Made by a program: the position numbers and the translations under genes. The notes under the pieces are model-generated. The model had not been told where the DNA came from. It did no database searches and saw nothing but the letters and a program-made list of their open reading frames with translations. A DNA stretch of 64,000 nt from Saprospira grandis DSM 2844 (lineage in GTDB: Bacteria > Bacteroidota > Bacteroidia > Chitinophagales > Saprospiraceae): assembly GCF_000275825.1 (NCBI RefSeq), contig NZ_JH719942.1, forward strand, positions 163,117 through 227,116. Reading direction: 5' to 3'. Below are positions 1-8,515 of this stretch, one piece after another; positions within the stretch are counted from its first letter, which is position 1, and each line of letters opens with the position of its first letter.

Positions 1-114
1 TATCATAGGAAGTTGCACCAAAGAGATTTGGGGGTAAAGGAGTTGGTGGAGAAGTTTCAGAAGATTTGGGCCAAAAAGCAAGCGGAGGAGGCCAAAGCCC
101 TGTTGGGGCAGTAA
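1..114 (+). CDS. C-terminal end of an unidentified protein (partial)
   Basis: An open frame runs from the window edge to a TAA at 112-114, giving the last 37 residues of a protein. The tail is rich in Lys, Glu and Ala (ending AEEAKALLGQ), so it is probably helical. A perfect hairpin terminator follows 20 bases later, which supports this being a real gene end. The family cannot be identified from so short a tail. Confidence 0.6.
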   Translation, partial: YHRKLHQRDLGVKELVEKFQKIWAKKQAEEAKALLGQ

Positions 115-134
115 TTTTGGTCCAAATTAAGGGA

Positions 135-166
135 AAAGCCCGCTGGCCTTCAGGCCAGCGGGCTTT
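135..166 (+). terminator. Rho-independent terminator
   Basis: A perfect 15-bp stem (135-149 with 152-166) closes on a 2-base loop and ends in TTT. It lies just after the stop at 114 and fits as its terminator. Confidence 0.7.
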
Positions 167-175
167 GTTGTTTGG

Positions 176-340
176 CTGGGGGCGAAGCCCCCAGGGCCCG
201 AAGGGCCAATGGCCCAGCGCTGCGGAGGGGTGGCCGAAGGCCAGACCGAGGAGCGAAGCGACGAAGGGCCGAACAGGCCTGTGAGCCCCGCAGCATAGCG
301 GCGGCCGCCCCAAATTGAAGGGCGGCCGCGGGCCCCAAAA
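176..340 (+). repeat. Stem-swap element copy 1
   Basis: First copy of the dispersed GC-rich element; strand is given so that the element ends in CCCC followed by A residues. It opens with a GGGGGC-GAA-GCCCCC hairpin, carries the TGGCCGAAGGCCA stem and the conserved AGGGCCGA core, and ends with a GCGGCCGCCC/GGGCGGCCGC stem before GGGCCCCAAAA. The CCCC-A end is 4 bases from the 3' end of the TonB receptor gene. Confidence 0.85.
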
Positions 341-343
341 CAG

Positions 344-2677
344 CTACTTTTGTCTCCATTTGAAATTCCAACTGATGGAAGGAATAATGGGAAAAAGCGA
401 GACTTTATAGGATTTGAGTTCTAAATTGCCAGAGTCTTCATTTTCCTCGGGCAGGGTGTAGGTAAAAAAGACATTTTTGCGGTTGTAGACATTATAGATC
501 GAGAAAACGAGAGTTGAGCTAAAGCGTTTTTCCTTCTTTTTGTTGAGGCGGAAAGAGGCCGAGAGGTCGAGGCGATGATAGGCGGGCAGGCGGGCCGAAT
601 TGCGCAGGCCGTATTCTAGAACGGGGTCGCTACCGATGATGTAAATGCTTTTGATGGGGGTATAGGGGCTGCCAGAGCCAAAAATGAAGCTCGCGCCGAA
701 GTTCCAGCGTTTATAATCATAGCTACCGACGATAGACAAATCGTGTAGGCGGTCGAAGCGAGAGGGATATTGATTGCCTAAAATGCCCTCAAAATTGCGA
801 GTAGAGCGGGCCAAAGTGTAGGCGATCCAGCCCGTAAAATCGCCTTTTTGTTTGCGTAAAAACAGCTCTAGGCCGTAGGCTTGGCCTTTGCCAGAGATAA
901 ACTGTTCTTCTACAACTTGATCGATTGTGGGGGTATAATTTTCGGCATAATCGAGCTGTTGTCTGAGGTCCTTATAATAGGCCTCTACCGAAAACTCATA
1001 GGTATTTTCTTTAAAGTTTTGGAAATAGCCCAGGGCATATTGGATGCCCCATTGCGGTTGGACCAGCTCGCCAGAAGGCAACCATAAATCGGTGGGTAAG
1101 GTAGTGGCCGAATTAGAGACTAAATGCACATATTGGCGGCCAATATTGATGCCTGCTTTGATAGAAGAGCGCTTTGTCAGGCTGTATTTGCTGCTAATTC
1201 GGGGTTCTGGTCCATAGAAGGTTTTAACCGGCTCGAAGCGGCCATAAACCGTACTATCTAGGCTAGAGGTATAGGGCCCCAACTGCTGAAAAATAGAAAA
1301 TCGCAGGCCTGCATTGAGGGAAAGGCGGTTAGAGATTTTCCAATCGTCCAGAATATAAAGTCCCGCCTCTTGGGCATATTTTATGGGTGGCGCAATATCA
1401 AAAGCCTGCTCGCCAGAAACGGCCTCGGCAATATTGGGGGTAAATTGGTGGTGGGTATAATCGCCACCAAACTTAATACGATGCTTGGGGTTGGGGTAAT
1501 AATCAAAGCTTAGCTTTCCGCCCCAATCGCGGATGCCCGAATTGAGAGAAAAGGAAAATTGGTCCTGTCGGCCCTTGCTACTAAAGTCATAATCATTAAA
1601 GATAAAGCTGGCATTCATAAAGAGTTTATCGCCAAAAAGGTGGTTCCAGCGAACGGTAGAAGTGGCATTTCCCCAATTGAGGCCAAATTCTAGGTCTCTG
1701 GCGGGGTTATTCAAATTGAGGACATCTCGGCCAAAGTAGCCGCTAAGATAAATGCGGTCTCTGGGCGAAAGTCGATAATTGGCCTTTAAATTTAGGTCAT
1801 AAAAGTAGTAGTTGGTCCCTTCAAAGGGGCTGCCTTTGAGAAAAGGCTGGGCCAAATCAAACAGGTAAGTTCGGCGGCCAGAGACCAAAAAAGAGCCTTT
1901 ATTTTTTATAATTGGGCCTTCAAAAGTCAGTCGAGAAGCCACCAAACCGATACCGCCCTCGGCCCCAAACTTTTGCTTATTGCCATCTTTCATTTGGATA
2001 TCGATAACCGAAGAGAGTCGCCCCCCATAATTGGCCGGCATTCCGCCTTTAATCAGGGTCGTATTTTTAATCGCATCGCCATTGAAGACCGAGAAAAAGC
2101 CTAGCAAATGCCCTGCATTATAGACCACCGCCTCATCGAGCAAAAGCAGGTTTTGGTCCACTCCACCCCCACGCACATAAAAGCCCGTATTGCCTTCTCC
2201 AGCGGCCAAAACGCCCGGCAAAAGCTGAATGGTCTTTAAAATATCGACCTCGCCCATCAATACCGGCAACTTTTTGATCTGCTCCATGGGCAGGTCAATT
2301 GTCCCCATCTGCGTATTATTCACATTGGCATCGCCGCGGACATCGGTCACCACTACTGCCGAATCGAGGGTAATTCCCTCTTCATTGGATAGCGAAAAAT
2401 TGATGCTCGTATCGGCTTGTAAATTTAGCAAAATGCGCTTTTCGGTATAGCCCGTATAATTCACTTGGATTTCGTATTCGCCAGCGGGCAGGCTCAGAGA
2501 ATAAAAGCCGTAGACATTGCTCACCACCCCGGCATTGGCCTGAGGGGCATAAACGGTGGCCGAAATCAGGTCTTCGCCAGAGTTGGCATCTTGAATTTGG
2601 CCGCTAATTGTGTATTTCTGGGCCATCAGGCTGGCCATTTGCAGGCAGCAAAATAAGAGGACTAAGGGGAATTTCAT
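344..2677 (-). CDS. TonB-dependent outer-membrane receptor with carboxypeptidase-like N-terminal domain
   Basis: Protein of 777 aa with a signal peptide (residues 1-19, cut after SLMAQ). Residues about 20-105 form a CarboxypepD_reg-like beta-sandwich (start YTISGQIQDANSGEDLISAT), the usual N-terminal extension of Bacteroidota receptors. A plug domain follows (about 110-235, with PGVLAAGEGNTGFYVRGGG), then a long beta-barrel ending in aromatic residues (SISWNFKW). Such proteins import or bind large ligands at the outer membrane using TonB energy. No SusD partner gene is next to it, so it is probably not a classical SusCD glycan pair; the ligand is unknown. It is bracketed by two inward-facing repeat copies. 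Confidence 0.9.
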   Translation of the reverse strand: MKFPLVLLFCCLQMASLMAQKYTISGQIQDANSGEDLISATVYAPQANAGVVSNVYGFYSLSLPAGEYEIQVNYTGYTEKRILLNLQADTSINFSLSNEEGITLDSAVVVTDVRGDANVNNTQMGTIDLPMEQIKKLPVLMGEVDILKTIQLLPGVLAAGEGNTGFYVRGGGVDQNLLLLDEAVVYNAGHLLGFFSVFNGDAIKNTTLIKGGMPANYGGRLSSVIDIQMKDGNKQKFGAEGGIGLVASRLTFEGPIIKNKGSFLVSGRRTYLFDLAQPFLKGSPFEGTNYYFYDLNLKANYRLSPRDRIYLSGYFGRDVLNLNNPARDLEFGLNWGNATSTVRWNHLFGDKLFMNASFIFNDYDFSSKGRQDQFSFSLNSGIRDWGGKLSFDYYPNPKHRIKFGGDYTHHQFTPNIAEAVSGEQAFDIAPPIKYAQEAGLYILDDWKISNRLSLNAGLRFSIFQQLGPYTSSLDSTVYGRFEPVKTFYGPEPRISSKYSLTKRSSIKAGINIGRQYVHLVSNSATTLPTDLWLPSGELVQPQWGIQYALGYFQNFKENTYEFSVEAYYKDLRQQLDYAENYTPTIDQVVEEQFISGKGQAYGLELFLRKQKGDFTGWIAYTLARSTRNFEGILGNQYPSRFDRLHDLSIVGSYDYKRWNFGASFIFGSGSPYTPIKSIYIIGSDPVLEYGLRNSARLPAYHRLDLSASFRLNKKKEKRFSSTLVFSIYNVYNRKNVFFTYTLPEENEDSGNLELKSYKVSLFPIIPSISWNFKWRQK

Positions 2678-2693
2678 TAGTTATAGTTTTAAG

Positions 2694-2852
2694 TTTTTTT
2701 TGGGGGGCTGCCCCTTCGGGTCGGGCTGTGCACTGGCTCGCAGGTCTGCTCGGCCCTGCAGTTTTTTCGCTTCGCTTCAAAAACTTGGGTCTGCGGCTTC
2801 GCCGCCCCAGTTTCCATCCCTCAGCCAAGGCGCTTCGCGCCTTTCTAGACGC
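2694..2852 (-). repeat. Stem-swap element copy 2
   Basis: Copy in minus orientation; its CCCC-A end is about 20 bases upstream of the TonB receptor start. Read on the minus strand it has a GCGGCGAAGCCGC stem, a GTTTTT...AAAAAC stem around GAAGCGAAGCG, and the conserved AGGGCCGAGCAGACCTGCGA core. It opens with a GCGCGAAGCGC-type hairpin at the far end. Confidence 0.85.
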
Positions 2853-2898
2853 AAAAAAGGACCAAAAGCATAACAGCTTTTAGCCCTTGGGGTTTTCG

Positions 2899-3729
2899 TT
2901 AAAATAATATGCCCACAGAAAGATGAGGCCGAATCATCCATTGTTCTGTAGCAATAAGGCTATTGTTAATTTCCATCTCATAAGCGGCCCGAATAAACTG
3001 GTAGCCAAAGCCCATATGCCAGCGAATATGTTTTTTGCCAGCAAAGCGGATACCTAGCTCGGGGCGGGCATAAAATCCACCTTTGGCGCCAAGCATTCTC
3101 CGGCTATCGTTCCACCAACCTGCAGAAGTAGCGGCGGTATCTAGCAAAGCCACATTATAGCCTACAGCCAAATTGTAAGTAAAGGCCCAAGGGCGTTTTG
3201 TCTTAAAATCTCCACGGATTTCTGCAAAAATGGGAATATGGCTAGAGGGCATAAAGCCATTAGACATACGCAGCATAGACAGGCCAGCGCCAAACATCAA
3301 GTTGGTTTTTTTGGCCCAACCTCCAGAAAACTGCATAAAGATACCCAGATCAGGCGCGCCCGTCTGCGTAATACTTCCGGGGATACCCATATTCAGAAAA
3401 AAGTAGCGGCGTTCGCTGTAGCTACTATCTCTACGGTTTTCTTCTCCCTTATTAGTGACCAATTCGGGGCGCTCGATCCGCTCTACTTCGCTTAAGGGAT
3501 AAACCAGTTTGGTCCCTCCTTCAATCTCTACTCGAATATTTCCGTTCTCCCCATAATTGATAATCTTGCAGCGCAATTCGCTACCATTTTTCAAAATAAC
3601 AAGATCGGGGTAGCCATTGTATTCTTTGCTTAGGCGTCTTTCGCTGCGGGGCGCTTTTAGCGCTCCATCTTGGGCATAGCTATAGGTCGACAAACAAAGA
3701 CAGAACAAAAAAAGGTATATAGTTCGCAT
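2899..3729 (-). CDS. Secreted beta-barrel-like protein of unknown function
   Basis: Protein of 276 aa with a clear signal peptide (residues 1-19, STYSYAQ cleavage). Residues about 40-90 contain a VILKNGSELRCKIINYGENG segment like those in Bacteroidota proteins that begin with a small beta domain. The rest (110-276) alternates aromatic and glycine-rich strands (FLNMGIPGS, MGFGYQFIR) and ends SVGILF, consistent with an outer-membrane beta-barrel. No specific family is recognised. It stands alone between the TonB receptor and the LVIVD lipoprotein, all on the minus strand. Confidence 0.75.
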   Translation of the reverse strand: MRTIYLFLFCLCLSTYSYAQDGALKAPRSERRLSKEYNGYPDLVILKNGSELRCKIINYGENGNIRVEIEGGTKLVYPLSEVERIERPELVTNKGEENRRDSSYSERRYFFLNMGIPGSITQTGAPDLGIFMQFSGGWAKKTNLMFGAGLSMLRMSNGFMPSSHIPIFAEIRGDFKTKRPWAFTYNLAVGYNVALLDTAATSAGWWNDSRRMLGAKGGFYARPELGIRFAGKKHIRWHMGFGYQFIRAAYEMEINNSLIATEQWMIRPHLSVGILF

Positions 3730-3772
3730 AGTTAATTGGAAATAGGGGGCTTAATAGGGCCTTAAAGATGCT

Positions 3773-3809
3773 AAAAAAGCAGCAAAAACAGAGAAGTGTT
3801 TTTGTTGCT
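3773..3809 (-). terminator. Rho-independent terminator
   Basis: A 12-bp stem with one G-U pair (3778-3789 with 3798-3809, 8-base loop) is followed on the minus strand by a run of six T. It ends the transcript of the LVIVD lipoprotein gene at 3827-5119. Confidence 0.7.
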
Positions 3810-3826
3810 CCAAATAAAACAATTCC

Positions 3827-5119
3827 TTATTCTTCTACCAAAATGCTGCTAATGCGTTGCAGTTGGTTGGGGTTGCTAATATCATACTGATAAAAGCCGT
3901 CGGGGCCAATCACTAGGGCCAAGTCATCAAAGGGAGAAGCAATGACATCATAGGCAGAGAAGCTGGCATCTTGCGCTATTAGGCTGCTGCCAATAGCATA
4001 ATCATCGCTGGCATCAAAGATTTTGAGGCCCTCATCTCCATCGCAGAGATAGAGCAGGTTATTTTTCAGGCTCAAGCCATGCGGGTTATGCATAGGATGG
4101 CTAGTAATTAGCTGCGGGTCGCTTAGGTTGCTCACATCTACTACATCTAGCTGATTATTGTAGCTGTCGCAAATTCCACCGCCACGCAAGGTCACATAAG
4201 CGCGGTTGCCCTCTACATAAACGGGGTCGCAGGCGGTAGCATGCTCAAAGGTTCCGCTCAGTTGAGGGGCCGCAGGATCGGCTAGGCTATAGATATACAT
4301 CCCGCTATTGCTTCCGATAAAGAGGTTATTTTCGTGCGGAAAAATCGTCTCGATGGTTGCCCAACCAATATTTTGTGGTCCTTGATAGCTCGGATTATCC
4401 AGTTGGCTAATATTAAAGACTCTAAGATTGGCTTCATCTACCGTATACAGATAATCGCCAGTAATGGTAAAACGGGCCATAGAGCCGCCTAGGCCTACGG
4501 CGGTGGCGGTACGGGCATTGCTTCCGTTACTTCCATTAGAGCTCCCCACCATTACGGGACTAATACTTTGGTCTTCTAGCTGAGGATTCCCCCAGCCGCC
4601 AGCCAAGGCATCTAGCTCGCTACAGTTTACTTTTCCGGTAACTTCTTCTTTGTGGTAAGCCACCAAAGAGCGACCTTCGGCATCCTGTCCGTAAGTTGGA
4701 AAAACGTCTTGGTCTCTGTCTAGCAACTGTACATTTTGCCAGTTCGAAATATCAATCGTGAGTAGGTCGGTATAATTGTCTGCATAGAGAATGTTGCCCT
4801 TAATGGCCATATCTAGGTTACCAATAATATTGATAAAGCCAATTTTCACGGCTGCGGCAGGATTGCTATTATCAAAAACGTGAATCCCTTCTAGTTGCTC
4901 ATTGATGAGCAAGAAGTTGCGATAGATATAGAGTTTGCCTGGATTTTTGAGGGGCCGAGCGGGCAGCATCGTCAGGGGCTTGCGGTAATCCTCTCCATTT
5001 AGGTAAATGGGGTCATACTTAATGTAAGTCGTGGTGGTCTTACATTGGTCTTTAGTACAGCTTCCCAGGCCTAAGACAAGGGCCAGCAATCCGAGGTAGA
5101 AAAAGGATTTTAAGTACAT
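3827..5119 (-). CDS. LVIVD-repeat beta-propeller lipoprotein
   Basis: Protein of 430 aa with a lipoprotein signal (LVLGLGSC, Cys at about 21). From about residue 50 it repeats short blocks such as LEGIHVFDNSNPAAAVKIG, LLTIDISNWQNVQLL, LRVFNISQLDNPSYQGP, MYIYSLADPAAPQLSG and LDVVDVSNLSDPQLI, the hallmark of the LVIVD repeat family, which folds as a beta-propeller. It should sit on the cell surface or in the periplasm; its ligand is unknown. A Gly/Ser/Asn-rich insertion (VGSSNGSNGSNA) near residue 190 looks like a flexible loop. It is followed by its own terminator. Confidence 0.85.
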   Translation of the reverse strand: MYLKSFFYLGLLALVLGLGSCTKDQCKTTTTYIKYDPIYLNGEDYRKPLTMLPARPLKNPGKLYIYRNFLLINEQLEGIHVFDNSNPAAAVKIGFINIIGNLDMAIKGNILYADNYTDLLTIDISNWQNVQLLDRDQDVFPTYGQDAEGRSLVAYHKEEVTGKVNCSELDALAGGWGNPQLEDQSISPVMVGSSNGSNGSNARTATAVGLGGSMARFTITGDYLYTVDEANLRVFNISQLDNPSYQGPQNIGWATIETIFPHENNLFIGSNSGMYIYSLADPAAPQLSGTFEHATACDPVYVEGNRAYVTLRGGGICDSYNNQLDVVDVSNLSDPQLITSHPMHNPHGLSLKNNLLYLCDGDEGLKIFDASDDYAIGSSLIAQDASFSAYDVIASPFDDLALVIGPDGFYQYDISNPNQLQRISSILVEE

Positions 5120-5185
5120 AGATTATCTTGTTTAGTGGGGAGATAAATTTCTCATTTAAACTTTCCTCTAAAACGTTCGTCTTCC

Positions 5186-5941
5186 TTAATTCGTTGGACT
5201 GCTTGTTGCTTTTTGTCGATCTCGGATACCTTGAATTAAATCTTGGCGGCTCAGTTGTAGCATGGCGGCATAGGTTTGCACCTTTTGCGGGCCCATAATC
5301 GGAGCGGCTTCTTTGAGCAGGGCATCAACACTTTCTCTCGTTTTTTCTTCTTGGCCCAAGAGCAGCAGGCTATGCGATTTCCCCGCCCAATTATCATAAT
5401 AGTAGATAATATTTTCTGGCTGTCGGTACTTTTTGCCTTTGGCTAGGCGGGCATCAAATAAGGTAATGCTTTTTTCATAGTACTCAAAGGCCTGCAAACT
5501 ATCGCCTTCTAGGTCTTTAAAAAAGCCCAAAGATTGCCAGCCCTCTGCCAATTCGGGTTCTTGAGCTAGGCGTTGACGCAGGTATTTTTCGGCCTCGGCC
5601 ATACGGCCTTCTTGCATTTCTAGAGCGGCCATATTGCTATACAGAAGGCCATAACTACTATCTTGGGCTAGAGCTTGTCTGTAATAATAGCGGGCCGAAT
5701 CTAAATAAATTTCTTGCGTTTCAAAACTGATGGTAGGGTCGGTTTCGGCCTGTGTTTGGTAGCGAATACCGAGGTCATTTAGGCGGAGCACTTCTGCAGT
5801 CGCCTCATAGTTAGGGGGCAACCAGCCCTCTTCTGTATTTAGTTTAGCCGCTTCTTTGGCGGGCAAATTCTGTTGGTCTTGGCAGGCCGTTAGGCCCAAA
5901 AGGATAAACCCCAAACAAGATATAGATTTGAGCATTTGCAT
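5186..5941 (-). CDS. TPR-containing lipoprotein
   Basis: Protein of 251 aa with a lipobox (LLGLTAC, Cys at 20). Residues about 75-165 form two to three tetratricopeptide repeats (ARYYYRQALAQDSSYGLLYS, AEKYLRQRLAQEPELAEGWQ, AFEYYEKSITL). TPR lipoproteins are scaffolds for envelope complexes; the partner is unknown. Two start codons are possible (5941, or 5935 at MLKS); the second gives a more compact signal peptide. A TAGCTTTG -7 box lies 17 bases upstream. Confidence 0.8.
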   Translation of the reverse strand: MQMLKSISCLGFILLGLTACQDQQNLPAKEAAKLNTEEGWLPPNYEATAEVLRLNDLGIRYQTQAETDPTISFETQEIYLDSARYYYRQALAQDSSYGLLYSNMAALEMQEGRMAEAEKYLRQRLAQEPELAEGWQSLGFFKDLEGDSLQAFEYYEKSITLFDARLAKGKKYRQPENIIYYYDNWAGKSHSLLLLGQEEKTRESVDALLKEAAPIMGPQKVQTYAAMLQLSRQDLIQGIRDRQKATSSPTN

Positions 5942-5957
5942 ACGTTCTTTTTTTTTG

Positions 5958-5965
5958 CAAAGCTA
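5958..5965 (-). promoter_or_regulatory. Bacteroidota -7 promoter box
   Basis: On the minus strand this reads TAGCTTTG, matching the Bacteroidota consensus TAnnTTTG, 17 bases before the TPR lipoprotein start. No convincing -33 TTG was seen. Confidence 0.45.
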
Positions 5966-6069
5966 AATATTATAAATAGAATAGCCAGCGGTCTTGCTGT
6001 TTTTTACGCCTCAGGCAGTACGCTACACTTAAATCCTTCTCCCTTTTCTAGATGCTTATTCGAAGCTTC

Positions 6070-6257
6070 TTTTTTTGGGGCCTGCCGCCTTCGGCGGCCG
6101 GGCTGTGTCAGGGCTCGCAGGTCTGCTCGGCCCTTCGCAAAATTCGCTACGCTCGTTTTGCTCGGTCTGCGGCTTTGCCGCCCCCTTATCCATCCCTAGG
6201 CCTGCGGCCCTTCGGGCCTTTGCGGCGGCTTCGCCGCCTGCTAGCTGTGGCTGCAGG
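6070..6257 (-). repeat. Stem-swap element copy 3
   Basis: Minus-oriented copy with a GGCGGCAAAGCCGC stem and a GCAAAA/TTTTGC stem around GAGCGTAGCGAA. It has an extra GGCGGCGAAGCCGCC hairpin at its far end and then a CTGCAG stretch. The CCCC-A end faces the TPR lipoprotein gene, about 130 bases away. Confidence 0.85.
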
Positions 6258-6394
6258 TTAAAACCAGCAGCCATACAACAACCCCATTCTATATCTATAG
6301 TGCGGAGAGGGTTAAAATCCTCTACCGCTTTGAACAAGGGTTATTTTTTCTTCAGTTGTTTGATTTTGTTTTTGTCTCCCCCATAAATTTCATA

Positions 6395-6461
6395 AGAACC
6401 CTAGGGCCAAGGCCCTAGGCTATCGAAAAAATCGTCATCCCCTCATTCGAGGGGATTTTCT
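6395..6461. repeat. Short repeat with CCCTAGGG and CCCCTC hairpins
   Basis: Two hairpins (CCTAGGGCC-AA-GGCCCTAGG and ATCCCCTC-ATTC-GAGGGGAT) separated by an A-rich stretch. A second copy lies at 60784-60832 with part of the first hairpin deleted. No coding sense was seen. Confidence 0.6.
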
Positions 6462-6507
6462 GTTCCACTAGGCTTCATCAGCAAAGAAGGGCTAAAATGT
6501 TTATTTA

Positions 6508-6576
6508 TGGAGGGTTTCAACCCTCCATTGAACACAAAAATGCATTCGTTAATTGGCTGTAGGTTTCAACCTACAG
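6508..6576. repeat. Two GGGTTTCAACCC-type perfect hairpins
   Basis: TGGAGGGTTTCAACCCTCCA (6508-6527) and CTGTAGGTTTCAACCTACAG (6557-6576) share the TTTCAA centre but have different outer arms, both perfectly paired. The same stem-swapping principle as in the large elements appears here in a miniature form. Related hairpins occur near 32295. Confidence 0.6.
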
Positions 6577-6591
6577 GCCCATATAGCAGGC

Positions 6592-6864
6592 CCCTAGGGC
6601 CGCAGGCCTAGCGATGGTAGGCAGTGCGGCAAAGCCGCAGACCCAGCAAAAACTTGTTTTTTGCGCAGGGCCGAGCGAACAGCGAGCTGCCGAACGTAGC
6701 GCCGACGAGCGAAGCGAGGTGGAGGCCCCTAAACAACAGCGAGCCCCGACAACCAGCCTCGAAGAGGCGCCAGTTCGACGAAGTAAACGACAACAAGCCC
6801 TTTAGGGCGCAGTTCGACGACCGAAGGGAGTAACCGCCCGCCGAAGGCGGGAGGCCCCAAAAAA
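6592..6864 (+). repeat. Stem-swap element copy 4 (long form)
   Basis: Plus-oriented copy with TGCGGCAAAGCCGCA and GCAAAAA/TTTTTTGC stems. It also has an inserted module containing ACAACAAGCCCTTTAGGGCG and AGTTCGACGACC, before a CCCGCCGAAGGCGGG stem and GGCCCC-A. It forms the left flank of the defence operon that starts at 7223; copy 5, with the same module, forms the right flank. Confidence 0.85.
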
Positions 6865-6879
6865 TCGCTCTACTACCTT

Positions 6880-7095
6880 AGAGAGGAAGAACTCCAATGG
6901 CCATATTTAAGGAGTCTGTTCTTCGGGAACGATCAGACGTTGCTGACCTAAAGGAGGTAAATCTTTTGTTTGGGTGGGGCGGTCCATTTTATGGGCCAAA
7001 GTATAGTTTTTAGTCTATTGTTTCTTGGCTATATGGATTGTAGAGTGGTTCTGCGGCTAAAAAAATGGCCTAAGCGGTATGCTTAGGCCGTTTTG
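6880..7095. other. Possible structured non-coding RNA region
   Basis: This stretch between the repeat and the defence operon has no long frame but holds a chain of potential hairpins: ACTCC/GGAGT, GTCTGTTC with GAAC..CAGAC around a TTCGG turn, ACCT-AAAGG-AGGT, GGTCCA-TTTTA-TGGGCC, and finally the terminator-like stem at 7067-7089. A 38-codon frame (6897-7013, starting MAIFKES) also exists but resembles nothing known. I cannot assign an RNA family. Confidence 0.25.
7059..7094. terminator. Bidirectional terminator-like hairpin
   Basis: Perfect 9-bp stem GGCCTAAGC/GCTTAGGCC with a 5-base loop, flanked by seven A on the left and four T on the right. It could stop transcription in either direction; the U-run is better on the minus strand. 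Confidence 0.5.
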
Positions 7096-7222
7096 GGGGA
7101 TGTATTCCGAATCAGTTCTAAGCGTACTTACCACAAAAAACGTTCTTATTTGGAGACAGTTGAAGAAAACACTATATTACATGGCGTAAGATCATTAGTT
7201 AGTTATTTTCACTAAACAAATC

Positions 7223-8515
7223 ATGAACATAAAACACTTTTCAGTCCATTTTAAAGATGGACCTAGTTTCGTCAACCTCCCCTTTATTAAAAACACTTTA
7301 ATGCTGGTTGGGAGTAATGGAGAAGGTAAAAGTCGTGTATTAAAAAGCTTTTACTTATTTCTTACTGGACAATGGGAAGTACTTCAAACTTTATCTGTAG
7401 AGTCAGCAGAAATGCAGTTCGAAGATGACTCTACATTACAGTTTAACAGTAATCATCTTAATGTAAATCAGGATGCTTTACAAAGTGCTTTCTTAAAAGA
7501 ACAACCTAGATCAAATGATAGCTGGCAAGAAATAGTACACAACTACGAGAAGCAAAAAGCAGGGAGTCCACTTACACTCAAACAATACCTTGTAAAATAT
7601 GAAGCCATTCTTACAGAAAGCTATGACTTTCCCCCAAACCTTATAAACAAGATCCTTACTCATGCAGAAGGAACACAACGTCTCGAACTAGATAAACAAT
7701 TAACTCAAAAACTATCCTTGTCAAAGGAAAACAGTTTACTGATCTTATACTATCCTACATACAGACAGAGTGAACGTTCCTTTTCTGAAGTATTTCCAAG
7801 TCTAAAAGGCAGTCTAGCTACAGCTATCTTTAACAAGTACTCTAAATTCATATCTCCAGAAGAAAATCTAAGTAAAGACTTTGAAGATACAGAAGGTACA
7901 AATGAAGACTTTAAAGAGAATAGTATCCAATCTTTTATAGGTGATGAGCTAGAAGAGTATTACAGTAAAAATCAGAATAGACAAACCTCTGATAATATTG
8001 ATCATCTAAGCTATGAGGAGGTAATTAACTTTGGAGGAGAGCCACTTTATCAGCAAATTATCCTAAGTGACGAACAAGCTGAAGAAAGAAGTGCCTTACT
8101 TAAGCAACTTTTAGGCACTTACTTCCCTAGTCTTTTATCAAAAATAAGCTTAGACACTACTGAGCGTCACGAAGATGTGCTCCAGCAATTTAACCAGCTT
8201 TCTTCAGGAGAAAAACAGCTGCTTGCCTTCTTAATTCCGTTAATCTACACCAAAGAAAAGCGTATCTATATGGTCATTGATGAGCCGGAGATTTCGTTTG
8301 ACACAAACTGGCAACGTCAATTTTTAACCGTTCTAAATACCTTTTTCAAAAAAAATCTTCTAGAAAGTGACGATGATAGTATGGCTAACACTCAGAAATT
8401 AGTAGGTATTTGTATAGCGAGTCACTCCCCCTTTTTAATCAAAAAAGATTTTAATAATTACCTATGGGGATTATCTAGATTTTTAACTAAACCCAATTCA
8501 AATAATAATGGCTGA
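7223..8515 (+). CDS. AriA-like ABC-type ATPase (first gene of a PARIS-like defence operon)
   Basis: Protein of 430 aa with a P-loop GSNGEGKS at residues 30-37, an ABC signature LSSGEKQ near 327, Walker B YMVIDEPEISFD near 350 and an H-loop IASHSPF near 399: the compact head of the AAA_15/AAA_21 (OLD/RecF-like) ATPases, with a mostly charged insertion between. It overlaps by 8 bases a DUF4435 gene. That pairing is the AriA-AriB architecture of PARIS, in which the ATPase assembles into a scaffold that senses phage anti-restriction proteins and holds the nuclease (family knowledge). Base composition is clearly AT-richer than the flanking genes, suggesting transfer. It could instead be another OLD-like ATPase; the DUF4435 partner favours PARIS. 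Confidence 0.75.
   Translation: MNIKHFSVHFKDGPSFVNLPFIKNTLMLVGSNGEGKSRVLKSFYLFLTGQWEVLQTLSVESAEMQFEDDSTLQFNSNHLNVNQDALQSAFLKEQPRSNDSWQEIVHNYEKQKAGSPLTLKQYLVKYEAILTESYDFPPNLINKILTHAEGTQRLELDKQLTQKLSLSKENSLLILYYPTYRQSERSFSEVFPSLKGSLATAIFNKYSKFISPEENLSKDFEDTEGTNEDFKENSIQSFIGDELEEYYSKNQNRQTSDNIDHLSYEEVINFGGEPLYQQIILSDEQAEERSALLKQLLGTYFPSLLSKISLDTTERHEDVLQQFNQLSSGEKQLLAFLIPLIYTKEKRIYMVIDEPEISFDTNWQRQFLTVLNTFFKKNLLESDDDSMANTQKLVGICIASHSPFLIKKDFNNYLWGLSRFLTKPNSNNNG

Noticed and set aside
7223..8515. OLD-family nuclease
   Set aside because: No Toprim domain follows in the same protein; the Toprim-like domain is in the separate next gene, as in PARIS.
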